Virus record (IMG/VR): IMGVR_UViG_3300042691_020264
Span: 1-34,099 of that record
DNA length: 34,099 bases
Strand: one strand, 5' to 3'
Origin: a virus
In this document: positions 1-8,076 of the stretch, one piece after another
Position numbering within the stretch: position 1 is the stretch's first letter
Layout: every line of letters begins with the position of its first letter
Notes under the pieces: model-generated
Databases searched by the model: none
What the model was told of the DNA's origin: nothing
The model's input: the letters and a program-made list of their open reading frames with translations, nothing else
Program-made: the position numbers and the translations under genes

Positions 1-3000
1 ACATCGATACTCCAGCTGAAAAAGCCGCTAGAGCAGCAAAACAGCCAAAAGATGCGCTGGGAAGATTTGCTAAAGTTGGAACTAAGGTTGTTATTGCTGA
101 CGATTTTGCTCGTGGCAAGGGAGAAATCACTGCCATAAATACTGACGACGGTACCGTAGACGTCTTGCTTGAAAATGGCGAGGTAGTCACTGTCCCATCT
201 AACACCGTTAAGGGTCAAGACGAAGAGCTAGAGGGACTAAAAGTCCAAACCCGCCCAATGGGTGCTCCACTAGACATGTCTGGAATTTTGGGAGAACCTA
301 GAACTCCTTCAAACAGGCCAAAGGCTCACCTACCCGGAACTCTTCCCCCTATGACCAGGGACGAGCTCAGGTCAATGATGTACAACTGGGACTCTTGGGT
401 AATTAGCCAAAGAAAGAAGTTTAAGCCGCTAACTTCTGCTGGCGAGCCGACTGGTAAGACCCAAACTCCAGAAACGTCTGATATTCCTGCAAAATATTTG
501 GCTCTAGTCTCTCCGGATGACAAGACTGCCGTTATGGATATTGTTGCTCTGGTTCCAGAGACAAAAGAAACTACTACTCCAGTTCTTTATGAAAGAAAAG
601 ATGGAACTTGGCAGAGAAATGACCAGATTCTTATGGATCTTAAGTCTTCAACTCCACCACCAGTAGTAGAGCTAGATGATAAAGAAGTTCTAAACGATGT
701 TCTTGTTCAAGCAGACCAAGGTATGACTTCTTCAGCCTACAATTTCCACATTTTCTGGGAAACAGTTGTAGAACCACTTCTATCAGCTGGCGGTGTAGAT
801 CGTAACCGTGGAAACGCCGAAGCACTTCGCCGCTACTGGACTCGTGGTAAGGGCGCTCTCAAGATCCGTTGGGGCACCCCTGGCGACTGGACCCGCTGCG
901 TCCGCCAGCTTTCCAAGTACATGGGACCTCGTGCAAAAGGCTATTGCCAGCTTCGCCACAAGGAAGTTACTGGTGTATATACCGGAAGCAAGTTCAATGT
1001 CGGTAAAAAGCGTGGTCGTCAAGCTTCAGCTAGCCTTTTTGCCAGTGAGCAAGAGTTTGACACTGCAATTGTTCAACGTGCAGAGCTAGCAGCTAGAGCG
1101 GCCGATGCCAGAGAAAAAATTGGTCTAGTAGCAGCTGCCCCTAAGCCTGCTCATGGAGCGAGATTCTTTATTCCAATGCTTATCCCGGAAGAAGTAGAGT
1201 CGGGAGACGGTCGCAGGTTTGACAAAGGCGCTATCTCGATGAGGGAGCTACCAGTTCCACTACTTTGGCAGATTAAGACTGGCCAGGGACACGATGGCTC
1301 AGTTGTGGTTGGTAGAATTGACTACATCGAGCGTGTAGATGGCGGAATGGGGAATGCTTACGGAGTATTTGACAGCGGTCCATACGGACGTGAAGCAGAG
1401 CGTCTAGTCCGTCACGGATTCCTGCGTGGAGTTTCTGTTGACCTTGACCAGTTCGAGGCAAAAGAAGACAAGAAGCCATCAAAAGAAACTGCTGATGATG
1501 GTCAAGAATACGGCAAAGACAAACTAACTATCAATAAGGCCCGAATCATGGCTGCTACAATTGTAGCTAAGCCCGCATTCCAAGAATGCTCTATTCTCAT
1601 TGAAGAATCAGGGGATCAGGAGGATATTGTGACCCCAGAAGACGGCGTTTACGAAGAGTCTCTAGAGACCTTTGCTGACGTCGAGCCAATCATTGCTTCA
1701 GGATATCTGGAATCAGAAATTCCAGTTACTCCTCCAGCTTCATGGTTTGAAAACCCGAAGTTGACAAAGCCAACTCCACTAACCGTGGACAAAGATGGTC
1801 GTATCTACGGCCACATTGCAGCATGGCACGTCAGCCACATCGGTCTACCACGCTCGACTAAGCCACCACGCTCAAGAAGCAAGTACGCTTACTTCCACAC
1901 AGGCGTAATTCACACTGCCGAGGGAATGGACATTCCTGTAGGTCAGCTAACCCTTGCTGGCGGACACGCCCCACTAAACGTAGATGCTGCCGCAGCTGCT
2001 AAGCACTATGACGACACCGCCTCTGCAGTAGCAGACGTTCACATGGGAGAAGACGAGTACGGCATTTGGTGCGCTGGATCCCTCCGTCCAGACGTAGATG
2101 AGATGCAGGTTCGTGCACTTCGTGCTTCTGCCCCTTCTGGAGACTGGCGTCCAATCAACGGCTCTTTGGAGCTCGTTGCAGTTTGCCAGGTGAATGTTCC
2201 AGGATTCCCGATTGCTCGTGCAATGGTTGCTTCCGGCAAGATTATGGCTCTTGTTGCCGCCGGTGCCTCTGAGCTTGCAATTATGAAGAGTCGTGCAGTT
2301 GGAAACCTGGTTGCACAGGCTGACATGCTTGGTCAGCTAGCAGCTAGCGCACCTAACCTAAAAGATCGTGTCAGGGAAGCAAAAAAGAAAATGCGTGAGG
2401 CAAACCTAGAGGCTATTACCGCTAGTGCTGCTGAAATGCGTGAAAAAGCCTTAACTGCAGCAGCTGTTGCAGAGCTTGCCAAGATTTCTGAAGAAGAGCG
2501 TATGGCTCTTGCTAAAGAAGGTAAGGCAATGCCAGATGGCGCATACCCAATTCGCAACGTTGAAGATCTGAAGAATGCTATTCAGGCTTATGGTCGTTCT
2601 AAAGCTTCCGAGCGCAAAGCTGTTCGCAAGCACATCATCAAGCGTGCTCGCAAGCTGCGCCAAGCTGATTTGATCCCTAGCCACTGGCTACACGCTGACT
2701 CAATGGAAGCTGCAGAGAAGGTCGCTGCTATGCGTGCAGCAATCACTGCAGCTGCAACTGGCGAGTTTAGAGACTACTCGGAAGAGACCCGCGAAAAGTA
2801 TGCAGAAGAAGGGCTTGCTCTTCCAGATGGATCATTTCCAATCGAGAATGAGGAAGATCTAAAGCGTGCAATCAAGGCTCATGGTCGCGCAAAAGACATC
2901 GAGCTTGCTAAAAAGCATATCGTTAAGAGAGCAAAGGCTCTAGGTAGAGAAGATCTGATTCCAGAAGAATGGACTTCTAAAACTGCCGCTGCCTATGTTC

Positions 3001-3683
3001 GAGAGGTGGTGGTGGCTGCCGGCCCAAAAGCCGAGGAGATCTCTGATACAGAGCTTAAGAAGCTTAAAGAAGCTAAAGAAGAAGCTGATAAGCAAACTGA
3101 GGAAGAGATCAAAGCTGCCGAAGAAGTAGAAAAAGCTAAGTCTGCACCTATTCGCGATGAGGAAGGCCGAGTTAAATATATCTCTGGCGTTAACCAGCCT
3201 CGCGACGCTAAAGGCAAGTACCGCAAAGTTCTAGCTCGACTAAAGCAAGACCTAGGGGTTGCTGGTTTGTCTCGTGCTCTGAAGAAGGTAGAAGACGCTG
3301 AAAACCTAGACTTTGCAGGAGACTACGCTGCATCTGCAGCTGCTAGCTCTGAGCTTCTAGGGATGATCGATCGACTCGACGCTCAAGCGCTTAACCCGGA
3401 AGCTCTAGAGAATGTCCGTCTCACCGCAGCTGAGCTAGGAAAAACTATTGCAAATCTACCTCTACCTTTTGGTAAAGAAGCCCAAAAAGTTAGATATAGC
3501 GATCTGCCTGTAGGTCTTAAAGACCTAATAGAGGGCATGATTGACAGGGTAGAATCAAAGATTGGTAAGGAAGACGCAGATATAGCTACCCAAAAGCTAA
3601 AGTCTTACATGTCAGGTGCTGATGTCTTTTCTCAGGGAGAGGTTCAGTCCGAGATGAGTAAGCTACTTCGACTACTTACCTAA
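1..3683 (+). CDS. Capsid maturation (prohead) protease, multidomain, 5' partial
   Basis: The reading frame is open from base 3 with no stop, so the gene starts left of the window; TTG 165 is only an internal codon. Residues below count from 165. An SH3/KOW-like stretch (about 95-210) leads to a domain with YWTRGKGALKIRWGTPGDW (about 225-275) that recurs in actinophage head proteins. The HK97-type (U35-like) serine protease lies at about 330-480, with likely catalytic His376 (GHDGSVVVGRI) and Ser424 (LRGVSVDL), spaced as in the family. A second conserved domain follows (about 535-710, VNVPGFPIARA), then two tandem copies of a DUF6582-like repeat (774-841 and 868-936), charged helices and a C-terminal helical region. 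The protease should cut scaffold and capsid N-termini during head assembly; the major capsid gene follows 118 bases downstream. At over 1170 residues it is far longer than the roughly 200-residue stand-alone proteases. Protease call firm; roles of the other domains unknown. Confidence 0.85.
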   Translation, partial: IDTPAEKAARAAKQPKDALGRFAKVGTKVVIADDFARGKGEITAINTDDGTVDVLLENGEVVTVPSNTVKGQDEELEGLKVQTRPMGAPLDMSGILGEPRTPSNRPKAHLPGTLPPMTRDELRSMMYNWDSWVISQRKKFKPLTSAGEPTGKTQTPETSDIPAKYLALVSPDDKTAVMDIVALVPETKETTTPVLYERKDGTWQRNDQILMDLKSSTPPPVVELDDKEVLNDVLVQADQGMTSSAYNFHIFWETVVEPLLSAGGVDRNRGNAEALRRYWTRGKGALKIRWGTPGDWTRCVRQLSKYMGPRAKGYCQLRHKEVTGVYTGSKFNVGKKRGRQASASLFASEQEFDTAIVQRAELAARAADAREKIGLVAAAPKPAHGARFFIPMLIPEEVESGDGRRFDKGAISMRELPVPLLWQIKTGQGHDGSVVVGRIDYIERVDGGMGNAYGVFDSGPYGREAERLVRHGFLRGVSVDLDQFEAKEDKKPSKETADDGQEYGKDKLTINKARIMAATIVAKPAFQECSILIEESGDQEDIVTPEDGVYEESLETFADVEPIIASGYLESEIPVTPPASWFENPKLTKPTPLTVDKDGRIYGHIAAWHVSHIGLPRSTKPPRSRSKYAYFHTGVIHTAEGMDIPVGQLTLAGGHAPLNVDAAAAAKHYDDTASAVADVHMGEDEYGIWCAGSLRPDVDEMQVRALRASAPSGDWRPINGSLELVAVCQVNVPGFPIARAMVASGKIMALVAAGASELAIMKSRAVGNLVAQADMLGQLAASAPNLKDRVREAKKKMREANLEAITASAAEMREKALTAAAVAELAKISEEERMALAKEGKAMPDGAYPIRNVEDLKNAIQAYGRSKASERKAVRKHIIKRARKLRQADLIPSHWLHADSMEAAEKVAAMRAAITAAATGEFRDYSEETREKYAEEGLALPDGSFPIENEEDLKRAIKAHGRAKDIELAKKHIVKRAKALGREDLIPEEWTSKTAAAYVREVVVAAGPKAEEISDTELKKLKEAKEEADKQTEEEIKAAEEVEKAKSAPIRDEEGRVKYISGVNQPRDAKGKYRKVLARLKQDLGVAGLSRALKKVEDAENLDFAGDYAASAAASSELLGMIDRLDAQALNPEALENVRLTAAELGKTIANLPLPFGKEAQKVRYSDLPVGLKDLIEGMIDRVESKIGKEDADIATQKLKSYMSGADVFSQGEVQSEMSKLLRLLT

Positions 3684-3687
3684 AAAA

Positions 3688-3706
3688 TACGGTAAAATTA
3701 TCCGTA
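3688..3706 (+). promoter_or_regulatory. Intergenic TACGGTAAAATTA element inside a TACGG/CCGTA inverted repeat
   Basis: Directly after the protease stop lies TACGGTAAAATTA, flanked by TACGG and CCGTA arms (3688-3692 and 3702-3706). The same 13 bases recur exactly at 29923-29935, also between genes. TAAAAT would serve as a -10 box for major capsid transcription, but no convincing -35 box is seen. It could be a promoter or a regulator binding site. Confidence 0.4.
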
Positions 3707-3716
3707 GGTGGAGCGC

Positions 3717-3736
3717 CTCGCGCCATGAGCGCGGAG
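3717..3736 (+). other. GC-rich hairpin in the capsid gene leader
   Basis: CTCGCGC and GCGCGGAG pair (one bulged base) around a CATGA loop. No T run follows, so it is not a classic terminator. It lies in the untranslated region between the protease and the major capsid gene and may affect mRNA stability or ribosome access. Modest structure, no known match. Confidence 0.3.
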
Positions 3737-3801
3737 TCCCTCAACCTTGACTGTAATCACGGGCGTTTGACGTCCAAAAACTAACTGGCCTAGGAGGTAC
3801 A

Positions 3802-5886
3802 GTGTACGACCAAATCAAAACTCAGCTTGATACTATCGCTGAGCTTGGCGACGAGCAAGTCGCAGAGCTTCAGGCAGAGATTATCAGCCAGTTTGAAATG
3901 GTCGAGGGTGAAGACCCTACTCCTGAGACAGTTGATGCTATGACGTCGCTAGCCGACTCTCTTGACATTGTTCGTGGCGAGCTATCTCGTCGCGAAGCTC
4001 TTGCTGCAGAGCTTGCAGCAAAGGCCGCTGAAGCAGCTGCCCGTGTCAAGGGCGAGGGCTATGGCGACAAGGGAGAAGAAATGGCTATGACCGAAGACGA
4101 GGCTATGAAGGAAGAGTCTCCAGCAGAAGACATGCCAGCGGAGGAAGCTCCAGCTGAAGACATGCCTGTGGAGATGGAACCAGAAGCCGAAATGGAAGAG
4201 CCCATGGAAGAGTCCGAGGAAGAGGAAAAGAAGGAGGATGAGATGTCAATTCAGGCATCCGCCGAGAACGAGGCCGCAACCGAGGAAGTTTCTAGTGAGC
4301 CAGCCGCTGAGGTAAGTGCAGATGCAACTCCTGTTGCAGAAGCCGAGCTATCAGCAGACGTAGAGGTTGCAACTGAGGCAGTAGCCGAAGTTGTAGAGGA
4401 GTCTGCAAACGAAGCATCAACCGATCAGGAAGACGGTTCTGAACTATCGACCAATACAGAAGAGGCAACTGAGCTTTCTACCGAAGAGTCTGCAGAAGCA
4501 GCCGTAGAGGTAGAACCAGCAGCAGAGCTTTCTTCTGAAGAAACAATTGAAACATCAACCGCTCTCGTAGAAGAGCAGAAGGAGCAGGCACTAGTGAGCG
4601 CCGCAGAAGAGAAGCCTTTCGAGGCTCCAGCTGACCGCCAGCCTGTAGTTCAGGTTACCGAGGCTCCAGTGGCAATCACCGCTGGTGCTGACATCCCTGG
4701 CTACACCGCGGGAAGCACAATTCAGGACATGGCAGAGGTTGCTCGCGCCATGGAGAAGAGACTACACTCTCTTCGTCGTGTAAACGGTGGAGACGGAGAG
4801 CAGCACATTGTTGCTTCCTTCACCACTCAGTACCCAGAGGAGAGATTCCTCGGTACTGACGCAGAGGCAAACGCCGCAAAGATCGAGGCAGTTGTAGGTC
4901 AGGAAGCACTTACCGCTTCTGGTGGCCACGCAGCTCCAGTCGAGGTTCGCTACGACATCTTCGGCATTGGCTCAACCACTGTACGTCCGGTACGCGACGC
5001 TCTGCCACGTTTCCAGGCAGACCGCGGCGGTATCCGCTTCGTAACCCCACCAAGCTTCGCAGCTGGAACCTACGCTAACGCAGTTGGCGTATGGACCGCA
5101 GCTACGGATGCAGCCCCATACTCAAACACCAAGACCAGCCTGACTGTTTCAGCTGCTGCCGAGAACACCGTCTCAACTGACGCTGTAACTCTACAGCTGC
5201 AGTTCGGTAACCTCATGACTCGTGCATACCCAGAGTTGATTGCTCGCCACAACGAGCTAGCTCTCGTACAGCACGCACGTGAGGCAGAGCAGAACCTGCT
5301 CAGCAACATTGCATCTGGCTCTACCGCTGTTACCACTACTTCCCTAATCGGTTTTGGTCGTGACTTCCTGGTACAGCTTCGTCGTGCAGCTGCTGCTTAC
5401 CGTTCACGTCACCGTCTAGCTCCAAACGCCGTACTCAAGGCAATTATTCCTGCCTGGGTATACGACGCAATGGCAGCTGACTTGACTCTGGCAATGCCAG
5501 GAGACAGCACTCTGTCTGTATCACAGGCCGAGATCAACGGCTACCTGTCAACCATCAACGTTGACCTAGTAGCTTCTCCAGACGCAACTCCGTTTGGTTC
5601 TCAGGGTGCAACTGCACTCGTAGAGTTCCCAGACAGCTTCGTATGGTACTTGTTCGCAGAGGGAACCTTCCTATTCCTGGACGGTGGAACTCTCGACCTA
5701 GGTATCATCCGCGACAGCTCCCTCGTAGGAACCAACGACTACAAGATGTTCGTTGAGACCTTCGAGAACGTTGCCAAGGTTGGTATCGAGTCTCTAGCAA
5801 TCACCTCGACCATCTCGGTCAACGGTGTTGCTGCTGCTCTACGCGACACCACTGGTGGCGCAACCGCAGCTGCTATCGAGCTCTAA
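3802..5886 (+). CDS. Major capsid protein with N-terminal scaffold-like domain
   Basis: The start is GTG at 3802, set by a strong Shine-Dalgarno AGGAGG at 3792-3797. The 694 residues split in three: a helical, probably coiled-coil N-terminus (about 1-85); a long Glu/Ala/Pro/Val low-complexity acidic stretch (about 86-285); and a folded C-terminal part (about 291-694) that reads like an HK97-fold capsid protein (RYDIFGIGSTTVRPVRDALP, GGIRFVTPP, FVWYLFAEGTFLFLDGGTLD). HK97-fold capsid proteins usually need only 300-400 residues. No separate scaffold gene is seen between protease and capsid, so the N-terminal 290 residues probably act as a fused scaffold (delta domain) removed by the upstream protease. 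Codons are richer in C-ending forms (TTC, TAC, GAC, AAC) than in the tail genes, as expected for the most abundant virion protein. The main uncertainty is the cleavage point. Confidence 0.8.
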   Translation: MYDQIKTQLDTIAELGDEQVAELQAEIISQFEMVEGEDPTPETVDAMTSLADSLDIVRGELSRREALAAELAAKAAEAAARVKGEGYGDKGEEMAMTEDEAMKEESPAEDMPAEEAPAEDMPVEMEPEAEMEEPMEESEEEEKKEDEMSIQASAENEAATEEVSSEPAAEVSADATPVAEAELSADVEVATEAVAEVVEESANEASTDQEDGSELSTNTEEATELSTEESAEAAVEVEPAAELSSEETIETSTALVEEQKEQALVSAAEEKPFEAPADRQPVVQVTEAPVAITAGADIPGYTAGSTIQDMAEVARAMEKRLHSLRRVNGGDGEQHIVASFTTQYPEERFLGTDAEANAAKIEAVVGQEALTASGGHAAPVEVRYDIFGIGSTTVRPVRDALPRFQADRGGIRFVTPPSFAAGTYANAVGVWTAATDAAPYSNTKTSLTVSAAAENTVSTDAVTLQLQFGNLMTRAYPELIARHNELALVQHAREAEQNLLSNIASGSTAVTTTSLIGFGRDFLVQLRRAAAAYRSRHRLAPNAVLKAIIPAWVYDAMAADLTLAMPGDSTLSVSQAEINGYLSTINVDLVASPDATPFGSQGATALVEFPDSFVWYLFAEGTFLFLDGGTLDLGIIRDSSLVGTNDYKMFVETFENVAKVGIESLAITSTISVNGVAAALRDTTGGATAAAIEL

Positions 5887-5904
5887 AAACTAAATAGCAA
5901 CAAA

Positions 5905-5945
5905 GGGTTAGCTCCTGGGGCTTCGGCCCCGGGGGCGCCCAACCC
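5905..5945 (+). terminator. Strong UUCG-loop hairpin after the capsid gene
   Basis: An 11-base-pair stem (GCTCCTGGGGC with GCCCCGGGGGC, two G-T wobbles) closes on a TTCG tetraloop, and outer GGGTT/AACCC arms extend it. It starts 18 bases after the capsid stop codon. No T run follows, so termination may be partial, or the hairpin may protect the 3' end of the capsid message. Confidence 0.55.
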
Positions 5946-5970
5946 CTAAAAGATTTAAGTTAGGAAAAAG

Positions 5971-6846
5971 ATGGCTTTCCCCAATAACGGCGTAGTAGAG
6001 GCACCACTAATTCTGCCCTCCGCCTTTGGTCTACTTGCTGTAGTCAAGCCAGAAAACTCAGCCGACGAGGACCGCTGGATCCGAGGATTTGCCCAGGAAT
6101 GGGAAACCACTGTTCAGAATGTGTCAAACTGGGATGACACTGACACTACAGAAGCACAACTTGTAAATGGCGCTACTGTCAACTATTACGATGACATCAA
6201 GCCATTTTTCATCGAGGTCGAAGAGACTCGCTCAACTCTAGGTTTTATCGGACTTGACCGAATTGCAAGAATCACTCGTCAGCTCGAAGGCGTCACTCAG
6301 AAATCTATAGAAGCTGAACTCTGGGACGGAGCAGTCCGTAAAGGAGAGAGCCACGACAACAAGGCTCTCACCTCTAACACTGTTACGGTTCTAAACTCTG
6401 GAACAGCTCTTTCAGCAAAGCGTGCTTTGGCTCTGCTTGAGTACACAATCGGTTCAGTCTCTCACGGTGGAGAGCAGGGAATCATTCACATGACCCGAGA
6501 CGTTGCTGCGATCCTTTCTAGCAACTCAAACATGCTTTTCCACGACAAAGGAAAAGAGCACCTTCAGACTCTTGGAGGCACTCCTGTTGTTGTCGGTTCT
6601 GGTTATTCAGGTACCGGACCAGACGGAGACGCTGGAGCTACCGCTTCCGCTACTAACAAATGGATTTACGCGACCGGCACTGTTAAGACATATGTAGGCA
6701 ATGTCGATATCGTAAACGACAACTTAAGCCAAGCTTTTGATGTCAATGGTAACCAAAATGACATGCGTCTCAAAGCAATCCGCCCAGCCGCGGTTTACTT
6801 TGACACATCCATCCACCTCGCTGTCCGGGTAGACCTGACAGCCTAA
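5971..6846 (+). CDS. Second capsid-like structural protein (putative minor capsid)
   Basis: A 291-residue protein with ATG at 5971 and a weak AGGAAA ribosome site. Motifs such as GLDRIARITRQLEGVTQKSI, ELWDG, a helix with AKRALALLEYTIG, GIIHMTRDVAAILSSN and LGTPVVVGSGY-like text (here LGGTPVVVGSGYSG) resemble proteins of HK97-fold type next to the major capsid gene in other actinophages. It has no N-terminal scaffold region. Placed between the major capsid and tail-tube genes, it could be a minor capsid or vertex protein, or another head component. The fold is inferred from pattern, not shown; structural role likely, exact role uncertain. Confidence 0.5.
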   Translation: MAFPNNGVVEAPLILPSAFGLLAVVKPENSADEDRWIRGFAQEWETTVQNVSNWDDTDTTEAQLVNGATVNYYDDIKPFFIEVEETRSTLGFIGLDRIARITRQLEGVTQKSIEAELWDGAVRKGESHDNKALTSNTVTVLNSGTALSAKRALALLEYTIGSVSHGGEQGIIHMTRDVAAILSSNSNMLFHDKGKEHLQTLGGTPVVVGSGYSGTGPDGDAGATASATNKWIYATGTVKTYVGNVDIVNDNLSQAFDVNGNQNDMRLKAIRPAAVYFDTSIHLAVRVDLTA

Positions 6847-6868
6847 TAAACATAAGGAGAATAGCTAG

Positions 6869-7999
6869 ATGGCTACTCAAGAATATGCAGCCAGCATTCA
6901 GGGTGTGTCGATCCGTGTCACCCGCCTAGATGCTGCTGGAAATCTACTAACGGGAAGCGCTGACAGCTACACCACTTCCGCCTTCATGCGACTCTCGTTC
7001 ACCCCTGAATACGAAGAGGGCGACGAGATCACAGAGAAGGGCGCTAATGGTGTCGTTTGCGTCACTTACAAGGCTCCCGATACACTAAAGAGAATCACCA
7101 TGGAGCTTGCTATTTGTGAGCCAGACCCAGAGCTATCTCAGCTGCTCTCCGGTGGTCTTCTTCTTCGCAAGAACCTAGGAACCTCATCCGACCCGAACAA
7201 CAAGTCAATCGGTTGGGCTGCTCCTGGCGTTGGCGATGACCCAGCTGGTAACGGTGTTGCCATTGAAGTTTGGTCACACGCAGTTAAGAATGGTAAGAAG
7301 TCTGCGGTTCTTCCTTACTTCCACTGGATCTTCCCATTTGTAAAGATGCGTCAGTCCGGTGACCGCGTTATTGAAAACGGTCTACTTGCTAACACCTTCG
7401 AAGGCTATGGTCTAGGAAATCCTAACTTCCAGTCAGGTATCGATGGCCGCTGGGAGTTCCCAGTTGCTGCAGAGCGTCCATATTCTTATGCACGTGCAAG
7501 CTGGGCTCCATCCGGACTCAACGGATTCTACACTTGGACTGACAACAGCACTGACCAGGTAATCTTCACCTCGCCAACTGCTCCTCTGTCAAGCCGTTCA
7601 ACTGTTACTGTTAACAGCGCTGCTGCTACCCTGACCAACACTCTTGCAACCCTTACCTTCAGCGCTGCACACAACATCGCTGCAAGCGACACGGTTTATG
7701 TACAGAATATTGGATCCCTGTTTAACGGTACTTGGACGGTTGCTTCGGTTACTACGAACACCATTAGCTACACCAACACGGCTGTCACCGCTGACGTTAC
7801 TTCGTTCAGCGTTGGGTCCTCGGCTCGTGTAACGGTAGCTAACTCTGTAACTGAGACCTACCCAAGCCCAGTTCCAGTTACCACTCTGGGCGTAACTAGC
7901 CCAGACACGGCTTACAACGTTCCAGGTAACGTAAACTACAATGCCGACAACGATATTGACTTTATCATTCAGGCAAACGAGAACCCAGCAGCTAGCTAA
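6869..7999 (+). CDS. Major tail (tail-tube) protein with a C-terminal beta module
   Basis: ATG at 6869 follows AAGGAG at 6854-6859 with good spacing. The N-terminal 240 residues match the actinophage tail-tube pattern: SIQGVSIRVTRLDAAGN, AFMRLSFTPEYEEGDEI, TYKAPDTLKRITMELAI and PDPELSQLLSGG. It should polymerise into the tube around the tape measure. Residues about 244-324 form an added module (a HNIA-DTVYV-FNGTWTVASV pattern) that recurs in two later tail proteins and would project from the tube surface. The gene sits before the head-tail connector genes, an order seen in some actinophages. Codon choice is close to that of the capsid gene, fitting high expression. Confident family call; the role of the added module is inference. 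Confidence 0.8.
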   Translation: MATQEYAASIQGVSIRVTRLDAAGNLLTGSADSYTTSAFMRLSFTPEYEEGDEITEKGANGVVCVTYKAPDTLKRITMELAICEPDPELSQLLSGGLLLRKNLGTSSDPNNKSIGWAAPGVGDDPAGNGVAIEVWSHAVKNGKKSAVLPYFHWIFPFVKMRQSGDRVIENGLLANTFEGYGLGNPNFQSGIDGRWEFPVAAERPYSYARASWAPSGLNGFYTWTDNSTDQVIFTSPTAPLSSRSTVTVNSAAATLTNTLATLTFSAAHNIAASDTVYVQNIGSLFNGTWTVASVTTNTISYTNTAVTADVTSFSVGSSARVTVANSVTETYPSPVPVTTLGVTSPDTAYNVPGNVNYNADNDIDFIIQANENPAAS

Positions 8000-8014
8000 G
8001 CTGTAGGCAGTTTT

Positions 8015-8056
8015 ACGGGTGGCCGCTTGAGCAAATTCGCTTGAGCTGCCACCCGT
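8015..8056 (+). other. Long hairpin between the tail-tube and connector genes
   Basis: ACGGGTGGC (8015-8023) pairs perfectly with GCCACCCGT (8048-8056). Inside, two copies of GCTTGAGC pair with each other through two wobbles, giving an 18-position stem (one mismatch) around a six-base loop. A T run precedes and an A run follows, the reverse of an intrinsic terminator, so mRNA processing or protection is more likely than termination. GTTAAAATTATAG follows immediately and may be a -10 element. Confidence 0.5.
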
Positions 8057-8076
8057 TAAAATTATAGAGAGGCAAA

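Noticed and set aside
165-3683. TTG at 165 as start of the protease gene
   Set aside because: The same frame is open to the left edge with sensible protein sequence (PKDALGRFAKVGTKVV), and there is no ribosome site at 165.
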